Below, piece after piece: positions 1-11,624 of a stretch of 64,000 nucleotides of DNA. Location: positions 1,794,501-1,858,500 of the forward strand of contig JADLSH010000365.1 in NCBI GenBank assembly GCA_016169945.1, in the 5' to 3' direction. Source of the stretch: Trachythela sp. YZ-2020. Lineage: Eukaryota; Cnidaria; Anthozoa; Malacalcyonacea; Clavulariidae. The notes under the pieces were generated by a model. That model saw only the letters and a list, made by a program, of their open reading frames with translations, was not told where the DNA came from and did not search any database. Positions within the stretch are counted from its first letter, which is position 1; every line of letters starts with the position of its first letter. The position numbers and the translations under genes are program-made.

Positions 1-495
1 TGCGTATTAGCAAAAGGTTCTTAAGGCCTAGTTCCCAGAAATATTTTTGGATCTGAACTTTTGCAGAAACTTTTCCACAGAAATTTCTAAAGTTAATAAT
101 TAACTGACGAGTAATAACAAAACTAGAGTATGCTCTAGTCTATAGACTAGTAATTGTAATGCATTTTGTATTTACTATATCAAATTGAACACCACTGAAT
201 ATCAAGAAACAACACTCCGATCAGCCCAATTGAGTCTGAAACCCAGGTTCCGAGAAAGAAAAAAACTTTTTCCACCTCTGAAGATAGCATTAACATAAAA
301 TCAGTGAGCATGAACGTTTGTACTTTTCTGTTATTTTTAACTCTCATATATTTCTTTCGCACCTTTAAGCTTTATGGTATGTTATGTGAGAAAAACGTTG
401 TCGTAGTAAAACATGAGCCAATATCATAATTTATGCGTGAATATACTTTTTAAATAACATCGCTCTGTGTCAGAAATTGCGTTGCATGGCCTTTA
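1..495. other. AT-rich sequence without a supported gene
   Basis: No open frame here has a recognisable domain, splice context or codon pattern. The only minus-strand frame (180-362) is short and low in complexity. I see nothing beyond unique AT-rich DNA up to the MITE that starts at 496. Confidence 0.5.
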
Positions 496-883
496 AGCCC
501 CGTACAGACGAGCAAGTTTTCCTTGACAAGTTTTATTTGCTCGTGTGTACGGCAAAAATTGACAAGTTTTCCTTGACAAAAAGCCTTGTTCAAAAGCTAG
601 TCATGCCAGCTTTCGAACAAGGAAAATTGTTCGTGTGTACGGCCAACAAGGAAAACTTGATAAGGAAATGCGCAGTACGACACTGCACACTTCTCTTCGA
701 TCTAGTTGAGCGGCCATTGCCATGCACTATAAACACGAAGCATTCACTTGTGTCGTTAATAAACGGGCTCGTAATACTTGTCAAGGAAAAATTGATGGGA
801 AAAAATTGATGTTTGCCGTACACACGAACAAGTAAACTCGACAAGGAACTTGTCAAGGAAAACTTGCTCGTCTGTACGGGGCT
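496..883. mobile_element. PIF/Harbinger-like MITE, 388 bp
   Basis: The ends are inverted repeats: AGCCCCGTACAGACGAGCAA on the left and its reverse complement on the right, both continuing into the AAGTTTTCCTTGACAAG motif. TTA lies directly outside both ends (493-495 and 884-886), a 3-bp target duplication typical of PIF/Harbinger elements (TWA). The inside repeats CTTGTCAAGG/TGTGTACGG motifs in both orientations and has no transposase. Short open frames in both strands (477-809, 590-856) are read through these repeats and are not genes. A related, shorter element with the same ACAGACGAGCAAG core lies at 46773-46971. Confidence 0.8.
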
Positions 884-1164
884 TTAGTGTATGATAAATG
901 GTCCAAAACATACCTTGGTATCCCAGCTGCAACTTGTTTACTTGCACTCAAGTTAAACGTCCACCTGAAATGAAAACAAAATTAACTCGGAATGCATATA
1001 TATATACGAGAATTGACTGGATCTGACCAGTTATTTCCAGACGAAGCCGATGCCCGATGGCACCCATAGCAACAACTAAGCCTCATTTCGATTCCCAAAT
1101 TGAAGTTTAGAAATAATGTTCATTTTCCAAATAGTGAATAAAAATTCCGGGCTCAAGCCCGCAT

Positions 1165-1275
1165 GATTAAAACTTTATCCAGTTTTAGGATTTGATTAAA
1201 ACTTTATCCTGTCTTATAGGACTTGATCAAAACATTATCTATAGTCCTAGGACTTGATCAAAACTTTATCGTATA
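1165..1275 (-). repeat. 29-bp tandem repeat, inverted block
   Basis: About four diverged copies of a unit reading CTAGGACTTGATCAAAAC on the plus strand. It is the reverse complement of the long array at 2225-2775, so the two blocks face each other across roughly 950 bp. Confidence 0.75.
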
Positions 1276-2224
1276 TTTGCAAGATGGCGCGGAGACCACA
1301 CACGACGGCACGACCTTCGCAAGAGCAATGACTGAATCTTTGTGATGAATGTCTTGAATCTGGAGCAATAATCTAACCCATGGCGGTTTTAGCGTTCGCT
1401 CTGACGACTGCGTGTCAACGAAGCCCCTTCATTACATTTGCCTTACTTGAACAGTTTCAAAGGCTCAAAGCATACATGAAACCTTGCTCATTTGTCATGA
1501 AATTAATATGAACATTACACGAAAAGTTCAATGCTTTACCAATATAGATAAATAAAGTCATCCCTTACAAATTTTGCCAAAACCCAGGCCTATGTCTTGG
1601 TCTTCGCGAGGTTCGCTGAACGCGATGCATAACGTCAGATCAATGTAGAGCAAAGACTATGGAATATCGACAGCTCTTTACAGAGATTTTTGTTGACGAC
1701 AACAGCAACGTTTCTATCAAATGCACCTGTATATTATAAACACTTCAAAGCATCATTTGCATGACAAAAAATGAACATATTAACTTGATAACGAGAGTCA
1801 TTTTCATTGGTTTTTACCGTATAATTATGTATTAGTTTTGTCAGAAATGTTAGTTAATTGATTAAATTACACTGTAATGACTGCAACCAGAATATATTAA
1901 ACACGAAGAGATATCGTTTCTACCGTTATACGCAAAGACTAGCTCGACGCAGGGCGCCCTGCTCGTCGAAAACGCGTCTTTATTGGCTGTGCATTTACAA
2001 TGGAACTATAAACAGAGAATATTTGATAAGAAAAGCTATTGACGGGTTAATGTACTTTTTGCTTAGCACATCTATTTTCCGAAGATCAAATTCATGATAA
2101 CTGAATTCAGCTGCCTAAATGATTAGTAATTCCTTATAAAGGACAACATGAGTAAAAGAGCCAGTCATAATTTTTTAATTCGGTCACATGATCGTTGAAA
2201 CCTAGTCAAGTGAACGTCTGGATA
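1276..2224. other. Spacer between inverted 29-bp arrays
   Basis: This stretch separates the minus-oriented and plus-oriented 29-bp arrays. It contains a fragment resembling the tRNA-like head of the SINE family seen at 39.8-40.1 kb (around 1382-1430, with CGCTCTGACGACTGCG and GAAGCCCC). The 79-codon plus frame at 1858-2097 shows no domain. I cannot tell whether arrays plus spacer form one mobile unit. Confidence 0.4.
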
Positions 2225-2775
2225 ACGTTTTGATCAAGTCCTAGGACTGGATAAAGTTTTGATCAAATCCTAGGATTGGCTAAAGTTTTGATCAAGTCCT
2301 AGGATTGGATAAAGTTTTGATCAAGTCTTGGGACTGGATGAAGTTTTGATCAAGTCCTAGGACTGGATGAAGTTTTGATCAAGTCCTAAGACTGGATAAA
2401 GTTTTGATCAAGTTTTGATCAAGTCCTAGGATTGGATAAAGTTTTGATCAAGTCTTGGGACTGGATGAAGTTTGATCAAGTCCCAAGACTGGATGAAGTT
2501 TTGATCAAGTCCTAGGACTGAATGAAGTTTTGATCAAGTCCTAGGACTGGATGAAGTTTTGATCAAGTGTTAAGACTGGATAAAGTTTTGATCAAGTCCT
2601 AGGACTGGATAAAGTTGTGATTAAGTCTTAGGACTGGATAAAGTTTTGATGAAGTCTTAAGACTGGATGAAGTTTGATCAAGTCCTACGGCTGGATAAAG
2701 TTTTGCTCAAGTCCCAAGACTGGATAAAGTTTTGATCAAGTCCTAGGACTGGATAAAGTTTTGATGAATGTTTTG
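2225..2775 (+). repeat. 29-bp tandem repeat, ~19 copies
   Basis: Back-to-back copies of a 29-bp unit: GATCAAGTCCTAGGACTGGA followed by TAAAGTTTT, with point changes such as CCTAGG/CTTGGG/CCCAAG. Many units hold the near-palindrome AGTCCTAGGACT. One lone unit sits at about 61118-61155 in an intron of the VWDE-like gene. The copies touch each other with no spacers. Confidence 0.9.
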
Positions 2776-3645
2776 TTCATATATATATTCCAGCTGGCAG
2801 CCAACTCACATTTTCAGAGAACTCACATGCCTAGTTACCGCTGCTCTAATAATGTATAGACATAGAACAGAACAAAGATAACCAAGCATTTAAATTATAT
2901 ATGTGTGGGTGAACTGGATGGCGAAGGACATTAGCTGATGCTGAGCTATTGAAATAATTATATTGCAAGCTATAGTCTTTTATAGAACACGCTTGACACG
3001 TCCAACATATGTTCAATTATTAAGAAAAATCACCCATGGTGTTACATCTACTTGATATCGAAATCAATTAATCTTCTTGATAAAAAAGCAAAACTTGTAA
3101 TTCTTAATATTGAAAGCGAAATTGCATTTTGCCTGTATACAGATGTGATGATATTAAAGCATTTTGTTGCTTAATTAATTTTCGTAGACATAGTCGTTGG
3201 AATTTTACTGTTCCATAATAAAACTAAAATTGTGTTCCATTAATCTCAAATAGCCTAATTTACATTTCAACACCATGTATATCTTGCCATAAACAGAATT
3301 TCTTAAGGCTGATTTACTACTAAAAATTTCTGTGGTTCCATCAAACTTTGTAGACAATACTTTCGAAATAAAATTGTGCCTTTTGAACGAGGTTTACACT
3401 GTTGTACAGTGACCAGGGATGAAAAAAATAGTCACGCGAGCGCAGGAAATTTATTAGATTGAAGATTTGGAACTTGAAAATCTCAAGAACACATGCACAT
3501 GTTTCACTATGAACAACCCATGGATTTAGTAGAATATTTAAGATTTAATTTAAGGCTATACAGGAAGAAAATATCTTGCCCACTCTGTCATACACTTTGA
3601 GTACTCCTGCAGGAAATTTTGAAATCTGGAGTCTCTGAAATTCAG
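2776..3645. other. No gene seen
   Basis: AT-rich DNA without a frame longer than about 60 codons that has a recognisable motif, and without clear inverted or tandem repeats. Confidence 0.45.
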
Positions 3646-3647
3646 AA

Positions 3648-3856
3648 TTCTCACATGTGAAATTACAATTTTCACATGTAAAATTACAATTTTCACATGT
3701 GAAATTCGAATGACACATATATATTCACATGTGAAAGTAAAGGTTCATATGTGAAAAACTATTTCATAATGTGAAAACTTATATTTCACATGTGGAATTG
3801 GAACAGTTCACGTGTGAAAAGGAATTTTCACATGTGAAATTATATGTGAAATTTGC
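3648..3856. repeat. Cluster of palindromic TTCACATGTGAA motifs
   Basis: Roughly ten exact or one-mismatch copies of the perfect 12-bp palindrome TTCACATGTGAA (with its E-box-like core CACATGTG), spaced about 18-25 bp apart and joined by AATTACAATT-type linkers. This could be a minisatellite or a cluster of binding sites; the sequence does not decide. Confidence 0.75.
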
Positions 3857-4825
3857 GTAAGGGTAAGTGTTTATATGGCAAAATAACGAGGTTTTCTGGT
3901 ATTGTAAAGTTTAACAGATAGAAAGTATACCCTTGGGCTTGGCTCCTTGTTTAAGTGGCTCAACAGTGTACCATTGAACCTAATTTGAACAAATAGTAAC
4001 CCTAACCATACCATACACACAACGTCAGCAGTATTGAGCTGTCCATAACTCACAGAAAATGCTTTCTTGTTCCCCTGCGGTCCCAGAAAATAGAATATTT
4101 CCATCCCCGTTTCCTGGTAGGAAACCCGTGCATTCCTCTCAAAATGCTTACCTTGCCTCTCCCATGTGATGTATATAATATTTTTTCACGCTCGACCGTA
4201 CGTATATGGCGGATATCTATTGAGTATTGTCTAGCAACACTTAACTGGCTTCATATTTTGCACTATCCAGACTACTTTTCAGATCAGTGGCTCCGTGGCT
4301 ACGCCACATTTCATTTAATGATGAAAAAAATAGAATTGAATTCGTGCACATTAATACCGCAAGCACACGGCCGCCTGCCGGGTCTTAATAAGACCCACAT
4401 ACGTGTGTGCAATTATCGAACAACAGCATGCATGCTGCTACAACTGCTCAATGTCAAAATCAATTAATTTTGCTACGAAAACTAAAGCTTTACTACTTTT
4501 TACAAAATTGCGCTCAAAAATTGTTATTGAAACATTTGGTTTCCGAGTGCATTTCAAGAAAGACATTCAATTTCATTTCGAACACTCCATGGTTGAATAA
4601 GGATCTCGGATGATTCAATGAGTTATTTTTGTAAATAATATCCACCTTTAAAAATATAAGAGAAAAAGCCGGCGAAGGGAGAGTTTTGAATCATGATTCT
4701 ATCGCCAAATATGTAGAACGGCGGTCTAGAAACCCGAAGATGTGAATTTGAATTCCGCTTTTCTCCTCCTGACGTATGTGATTTCATACAAAACAGCAAC
4801 AACTACACTTTTCGCCAGGTATGAG

Positions 4826-5424
4826 CAGTGAACTCTAAGTAGACTGGAACGATAACTCGGCCGCCATCTTTGAAACCAAATTGAAGGCCGCCATTGAAGG
4901 TCCGAAGCCGAAAATACACCGCCTAAAAAGCGTCGATTTTCTTACGCAAAACATCCTCATTGGAGCAAGATTAAAGGCTTAAAACAAACAACAATACTTG
5001 AACTTTAGTAGAAAACAAGTTTCAAGACCGTAGAAAGATTTTAGCCTTATTTTTTTTAAAGTTGAAGAGCGAAGTTTTCATCGGCACGTTCAAACTTGTC
5101 CAATATTTCGAATATAAAGCTGACACCCCTGAAGTTTTTGCAGTTGGTGGATGTAGACTACTTAGAACTATCCAGAAAACCAGGTTTCAATCTTTAAAAT
5201 TGAAAAATTCGGATGAAAAAGCTATTTTTCTTTCTCATTTTCGCTAAAAAAGAGACTTTCGACTGAATTTCCCACTCCTCAAAACTCGCCTTAGTCCTTT
5301 TGAAAGTGCATTTTAGTCGCGCGGTTCCCGCCTTTTGCTTCAAATTATGCATCAATTTGGCTTCACCCAATCATAGGCCTGTTAATCATATGAGTTAGCG
5401 TTCCAGTCTACTTAGAGTTCACTG
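4826..5424. mobile_element. Foldback/MITE element, 599 bp
   Basis: Terminal inverted repeats of about 30 bp begin CAGTGAACTCTAAGTAGACT on the left and are mirrored on the right. No clear target duplication is visible. A truncated, inverted copy covers 11625-12170, with very high identity. A 61-codon frame at 5062-5247 is kept in both copies with one residue changed (Q to E). It has no known domain and may be open only because the copies are young. Confidence 0.75.
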
Positions 5425-7050
5425 GTTATATGAGCCAATAACCTTACTTTTGTCAGCAAATCCAGTAAATGACATACGTCAAGAGGAGAATCGGATTGGA
5501 TCGTGTGAACCCAGGCTTTTATCGACCGACATTTTTTTTTGTTCTCTGCAATCAGAATTAACATAAAATAATAGTCTGCAGGAATATTATTTTTTAACGA
5601 GACTCTTTAATTACCGGCATTCACTATGCCAATGTCATAACGTATTCGCACGCGGACCAACAAAGCGTAAATCACAACATGAAATGCTTATGAAAATTAC
5701 TGCAGTGTACATTACCAAATTAATTACATCTTTTGTGCGATTGCGGCGCACCGGAATCTCTCCTTAATTTATGAATATAAATTGATGTAAAACGAAATTC
5801 AACAAACCTTGAACAACAGGATGAAAAGGCTTGAGGGTCCGTGACAGTTTCACTTTCTGACGGGTTGATTCTGGAGTGTTGTGAGCCCATGGGCTGAAAG
5901 AGAAAAAATATTTATAAACCAGTTCGGTGTTTCGATTACGCATCCAATACCCATGCATACTGGAAATATTAAAATATCGAAGTATTCAATTGTTCAATCG
6001 TCATTTGAATACGCATAAATTGCTCGAAGAATAATTAGTTTCCGTACAGTTGACTCGTTTTAAATGAGTAAATCTTTCCCTTAAATCTTTCTTTATTTTG
6101 CTTAATACACATGCAGAAGACAAAATATGTCAGTGCAAAAGTTATTTAATGACAGTTCTATTGTGGCTACATGTGAAACACAGATGAATGATTGAACAGT
6201 TGAATACTTTGATGCGCATATTTTAATTCTTCCAGTCTCAGTTATACATGTTATGATCTGCAATTTTATCCCGACGCAGAACGCGTGATGTGGATGGCAT
6301 ATTGACTTTGTGGGAACTTTAAAATATTCATATATGAATATAAAAACCCTTGTAAATATTTAACTACATTTCAAATAAGGACAAAGAGCGCGGGTTTAGT
6401 GAAAGCTACATGGATATAGTCTAATAGTCTTTAAGACACGAGACAGTTGAAATATAATTTCGGATTTCCCGTTTCATTTAAAAACAAAATCTTATAAAAT
6501 GCAAATGAATGTAAAAATCCTGACAAAGGAGTCACTAGATAATTGTTCCCGTTTTGACCTATGCATATGTTGGCAGACCGCACGAATCTTCAACTGAATT
6601 TCCGATTTTATAGACGATACGTATATTACAGTCTTCTAAAATTTCCCTTTTCATGTAAAAGCAAATGAGTAGAATTAAAATATTGCAGAGTGGAATTTAT
6701 AAAGATCAAACTGTTAGGCGCTGACCAAACATTTGACTATTTCCTTGTTTTCCCACCAAATATTGTTGCAAAAAACAACATTCGCTTCCAAGGAAGTAAT
6801 CAAAAAGCAAAAAAGGTTCTCAACAAACTTATTGAGAAACATATTTTGTTTTCCAAGTGCGATTTTGTCGGGAAATATATGTCTATAGGGAGCATTGTTT
6901 CCGAAATAAATTATTGCTAAAGTTTGGCCTGGGCAAAAATAAGGTTATCTTGCATGGTAAAATAGGACGACTAGATTTAGATAACGTCGGCGTAGTCATT
7001 TCAGTTAGAAGATGAGACATTGGCAATGTTTAACGAGAACTATATATACA
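5425..7050. other. Gene-free stretch with a dispersed foldback repeat
   Basis: Around 5915-6320 the sequence resembles the foldback at 30.7-31.0 kb: GTTTCGATTACGCATCC on one side, CTTCCAGTCTCAG and GCAGAACGCGTGATGTGGAT on the other. The rest, including the plus frame at 6690-6920, shows no domain or splice context. Confidence 0.4.
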
Positions 7051-7530
7051 TAAGCTGCCGTGGTTCGTGTCTGAACTATCTGAAAACGATATCTCAAACG
7101 TGGGGGTCCAATGTATAGGTAGTATTCTACAGTAACCTGCCGTGGTTTGTGTCTGAACTACCTAATAAAGATATCTCAAACGTGGAGGTCCAGTGTAGGT
7201 AGTATTCTACAATAAGCTGCCGTGGTTTGTGTCTGAACTACCTGAAAAAGATATCTCAAACGTGGTGGTCCAGTGTAGGTAGTATTCTGCAATAAGCTGT
7301 CGTGGTTTGTGTCTGAACTACCTGAAAAATATATCTCAAACGTGGGGGTCCAGTGTAGGTAGTATTCTACAGTAACCTGCCGTGGTTTGTGTCTGAACTA
7401 CCTGAAAAAGATATCTCAAACGTGGAGGACCAGTGTAGGTAGTAATAGTATTCTACAATAAGCTGCCGTGGTTTGTGTCTGAACTACCTAATAAAGATAT
7501 CTCAAACGTGGTGGTCCAGTGTAGGTAGTG
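7050..7530. repeat. ~80-bp tandem repeat, 6 copies
   Basis: Six consecutive units of about 80 bp, each with CTGCCGTGGTTTGTGTCTGA, then ATATCTCAAACGTGG, then GTCCAGTGTAGGTAGT. The first unit is the most diverged, and the fifth has a small internal expansion (GTAGTAATAGTATT). No frame is conserved across units. Confidence 0.9.
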
Positions 7531-7839
7531 CTTCCTTTTTATTAATTTAGATTTCATTTTCGATAATAGAAATACTTGACATGGACGCTCAAAAACATTA
7601 CATATATTCAAGGTCAAGTATATATCTTCTCAAATGTATAAATGTTTAAATGCATGATACAGCCTTTCATAAATTGAATGTATGGTGAACCGCGTATAAT
7701 AAGCCGATATTATATATTCTATAGATATTTACCTTATATTGTAGGAAAGTAGGTTTTTAACCCTATTATATCAAAATACGACAAAGGAAATGCGGCAATA
7801 ATTAGGATATCGCTTCGCGGAATAATTTATATAAAACCT

Positions 7840-8690
7840 GGCTTAAATTTTCGTCCGTTTGTTCACACGCGGGAATTCGTAGCGCCAAGCGGTTAGCTGT
7901 TCTCAAATTCGTCCGGTTTCATGCGAACTCGAGAGCTCCTCTGAACTTCATGCAAACTTGAGCATTCCCATGTGAACGCGAAATCAAAATCGTTCAAATT
8001 TGACAACGGTTCCAAACACGCGCGTTCGATCCCGTGTCATGATTAGAGCCTAAAAAATCTTTGTATGGCAGCTGAACTTGTTTCTCGAGAGAATAGATTA
8101 AAGAAATCAAAGGATACCTCCCACGCTTTTAACTCGACGTGCTTGACTCTGTCTATAGTCCTTAAGAAAATAAGGCTTTGTTCGCACGGGATCGGATGAA
8201 TTCGAAACAGCGTACTATAAAATTTGAACGATTTCGCATTTCGTTTTCACATGGAACGCACGCAAACCGGACGAATTCTAAGAGCACAGTTAACCGTGCA
8301 AATTCCCGTGTGAACAAATGGAACAAGACGAATCTTCGTACGGTTCTGAATTCATCTCGTGCATGGACGTGGTTGGAAACTTTCATATAAACTAAACGTA
8401 ATTCGGCTACATCGAAATTGAAGATATTTCGATGGATGTTATATATTCTAGTGGATGAAGTTATAACCTTGCTCGTACATTGAATATTATCTCAGCTATT
8501 CAGAATATACGTCCAAACGATACTGGCGAATTTGGAACCGTACACAAACGCGTCCATTTGTCCACAGGGGAATTTGTACGGTTAGCTGTGCTCGAGAATT
8601 CGTCTGGTTTCATGTACGCATTCCGTGTGAACTCGAGAGGCGAAATCGTATAAAGTTGAGTAAAGTTTTACGGTGTGAACGACACATCAC
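7840..8690. mobile_element. Foldback-type dispersed repeat
   Basis: Inverted copies of motifs such as ACGGTTAGCTGTGCTC, AATTCGTCCGGTTTCATG and GTGTGAAC recur on both strands. Related copies lie at about 17505-17665 and 44825-44990, which shows a dispersed family. The overlapping frames at 8162-8390 are products of the inverted sequence. The exact ends could not be fixed. Confidence 0.55.
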
Positions 8691-9199
8691 ATCGTCTCTA
8701 AAGTGTCTAGAGGAATACTGAATAGCTATATAAATATACTATACTATATAGCTAAACTGGAATACATATTTCGCTGTTGTCAAAAACATTCAATCTTTAA
8801 CATTCTATTCCCAATATATTCTTTCCACAGACAGTCTAATATAAACCGCCTTAGAAAATATAGAAAATCATATATAAAAAACAACTTTCGGGCTAACCGT
8901 TGATTCTAAGGCCATTTCCACAATCCTTTTCTTCAAACGAAGCGAATGTGCCTTCCTCAAAATTCTTACAAAATCACGTAGGATTTGTATATTTCGACTT
9001 GATGATGACTTAAGTGAAACTGTGTGAAACTTGTCATTTCAAAATGCTTATTACGTCTGTTGCAGATGACGGCTCGTTAAAACGAGATTAATATGAATGT
9101 TACTATGGCAATAGCTTCGCCATCTGTCGTATGCCATACGTATAATTATCTGTGATTATTGCGCAGTACTACTCAAATATCTCATAGCGATGGCGGGCC

Positions 9200-10598
9200 A
9201 CTGCTCTCTCTCTCTAGAATAGTTCAGTACGTTTGTTCAGTGTTTTCTTTTTGTCTGCGCGTATTATACATAATTTCTCCGTAAGGCATAAGTTACAACT
9301 CCGTGCACCAGCACTACGTGGGGAAGTACGCTTTAAAATGGACCACTTGATGTTTACAGGTCTTCCGCTAGCCTTCAGTTTCCACACGTATTTTGACAGT
9401 TCCGTTTCTGTTGCGTATCGCTCGTTGTTGATGGATTTCTTGTGGTTCCTGTATCGTTCCTTAAACGTCTTAGACGTCATCCCGATGTAGTCTTTCGTGT
9501 CTTCATCCATGGCCGTTGTGACTTCTGCCTTGTACACGATGTTTGTTGTCAAACAGTTACCTTGGAGGGGGCATTCGGACTTGGTTTGGTAGTTGCAATT
9601 GTTCTTATCTTCCGTGGTCGTCTCCTCCGTGGTTGTTGAACTTTCCAGCAGTTGGTGGTTGTGTGTTGAAATCGCGCTTTTGACATTTCCCATACACGAA
9701 TAGCTCACTTTTACAGAGTTTCTGTTGAAGATCTTGGGTAACGGGCTTGATCGGGGGAAATGCTTGTCAATCAACAGTAAGAAGTTCCGCGCAACGTTCG
9801 TTCTTACATTCTTGCTGTACGGAGGGTTAAACCAGAAAATATTTATTTGGCGCTTTCTCTTAGAAGACGTGGTGTTATTGATGAGATCATCTGAATATTG
9901 CATCTTGGAGTTGTAATGACTGCGCTTGAGGGCATTCTCGTAAAAGGGTGCTGAGGAATCGAAAGAGGATTGGTCGGATGAAAGGGTGGATATTCGCTTG
10001 CTTTCTGACACTGGAAGCTGTTTGATAATGGACGGTGGATGATTTGATGTAAAGTGGTTCGTTGTTCGGCTTTCTGTAAGGGAAATACTTCTCGTCTTTC
10101 AGGTTTAATGTGACATCTAGGAAATTTATACGGTATGGTTGTTCACTTCGGCAGTTTTTTTCAAACCGAGTTGATGGAAAATCTCATGCAAATCTTTCGG
10201 GGGTTTATCAGCTGATCGTCCGCATACACCTTCCAATAGTGCCAGACCGTCGTCCCGATACAATCCACTGTTTTTGCCCGAACCTTTTTTTAGATGACTC
10301 AAGATGAATAATCCGACAAGCTCGCAAATTTCTGCGCCGTCATAACTTCCCATTGTAACATCGAACAAAGACTCGTTATCCCGCTTTATCCGCGGGTCTT
10401 ATCACCGTCAAAAAGTAAGGATTTCCTTGCATGCCTAATTATTTCTACGTGTTCGTCAGGGATTGTGGTTAAAGACTTTGCCCATGCAATAACTCGGTTG
10501 AGGAGGTCCTCTGTGATTGATGCATGGGTAAAATGCGACAATATCGAATGAGAGGAAGGTATGGTTAGGTTTGCTGTTAATTGTTTGAAACCATTCAA
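9200..10598 (-). mobile_element. Penelope-like retroelement, 5'-truncated (RT end + GIY-YIG)
   Basis: Read on the minus strand, from 10598 downwards. First come reverse-transcriptase C-terminal pieces (HARKSLLF, then SYDGAEICELVGLF and the catalytic-region motif LYRDDGLA). A frameshifted linker follows (ISFLDVTLNL-like, 10012-10125). Then comes a 265-codon frame (9214-10011) with INIFWFNPPYSKNV, FNRNSVKVSYSCM and a GIY-YIG nuclease: DYIGMTSKTFKERYRNH with the downstream NEKLC-type segment LTEKLCII. That domain order is the Penelope-like element plan. It lacks its 5' half and is frameshifted between RT and nuclease, so it is dead unless helped in trans. The plus-strand frames across 9233-9916 are shadows. 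Confidence 0.88.
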
Positions 10599-11490
10599 TC
10601 ACTTTTGACAACAAACATCGTAGACGGCCGGCCAACTCTTAAAAATGTGCCCAGAAAAAGTGTTTGATGGCATTGTTTGTTACAAGCTGCTAACAGGCAT
10701 TTTCTTAAAGCTCAGGCATTGACGAACAAGACTATATATGTTGCCATCTCTGATTTTGAATTTACAGCCAAAAATTTGAGAATTTAAAAAATTTTCCTAT
10801 TGAATTACTATAACAGCAAAAAATTCAAAATTTCATATTGACGTTTTACAAAAATAAACTATATCATTAGAAAGTTCACAAAAAAGTATATATAAGACAT
10901 TTAAACGAGTTGTACGTTTTTCATACCGTATTTTGAGTTGTTGATGCTCAAAAATGCAGAAAATGCACTAATTAATGCTATTCAGTTACTATTTGCCAAC
11001 TTTAACCTTCTTTAACTCAAAACGGGCTTGAAAAATCGCATTAGCCATTTAATTATCTTCTGTATACTTTTTGGTGAACGTTCTATTGGCATAGTTTATT
11101 TTTGTTAAAAGTGAACTTGAAATTCTGCATTTTTTGCTATTATAGTAATTCAATAGGCAAAACTCTAAAATCCTCAAATTTTTTGCGGTATATTCAAAAT
11201 CAGAGGTGGCAACATATATGGTCTTGTTCGCAAATGCATAAGCTTTAAGAAAATGCCTGTTGGCAACTTGTAACAAAAAATGCCATCGGAGTCTAACTTT
11301 TATAACTTTGGCCGGCCGTCTATCGTGTATAACAAGGCAGAAGTCACAAGTGGTCCATTTTAAAGCGTACTTCCCCACGTAGTGCTGGTGCACGGAGTTG
11401 TAACTTATGCCTTACGGAGAAACTATGTATAATACGCGCAGACAAAAAGAAAACACTGAACAAACGTACTGAACTATTCTCGAAGTGCTG
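10599..11490 (+). mobile_element. Second Penelope-like fragment, opposite strand, interrupted
   Basis: 10601-10621 and 11322-11490 together repeat, on the plus strand, parts of the element at 9.2-10.6 kb. CAACAAACATCGT continues after the insertion as GTATAACAAGGCAGAAGTCA (compare the reverse complement of 9515-9555). It then jumps by an internal deletion to the 3' end (TGGTCCATTTTAAAGCGTAC). The two Penelope copies therefore lie head-to-head, an arrangement often reported for this class. A foldback element (10622-11321) splits this copy. Confidence 0.8.
10622..11321. mobile_element. 700-bp foldback element with 5-bp target duplication
   Basis: Arms of about 330 bp are diverged inverted copies; the tips read AGACGGCCGGCCAA and mirror exactly for 14 bp or nearly so. 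ATCGT flanks both sides (10617-10621, 11322-11326). Removing the element plus one ATCGT restores the Penelope sequence ACAAACATCGTGTA, which is intact at the reverse complement of about 9532-9545, so this is a genuine insertion. No transposase frame is present; the 114-codon frame at 11049-11393 is read through an arm. Confidence 0.85.
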
Positions 11491-11624
11491 CCATAGAAAT
11501 AAGTTTAATGCAGGAAAATTTAAGCGCGTGCTGAAAAATAATACCGTAAAATTAAAGCGCGAGCGACAAAGATTTTGCGCAAGCAAACAATGAACTGAAT
11601 CAGTGTAAATCAGTGAATTCTAAT

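Noticed and set aside
477..947. Overlapping frames of 63-110 codons on both strands
   Set aside because: They are translations of a MITE with inverted internal repeats; the peptides mirror each other's repeats.
2225..2775. CRISPR-like array of 29-bp repeats
   Set aside because: The repeats are contiguous, with no unique spacers, in a clearly eukaryotic region with introns; the same holds for the 17-bp arrays at 29.9 and 54.8 kb.
4144..4613. Frames of 65-107 codons
   Set aside because: Mutually overlapping in different frames, with no domain, signal peptide or splice context.
9233..9916. Three plus-strand frames of 63-85 codons
   Set aside because: Shadows of the minus-strand Penelope-like GIY-YIG frame.
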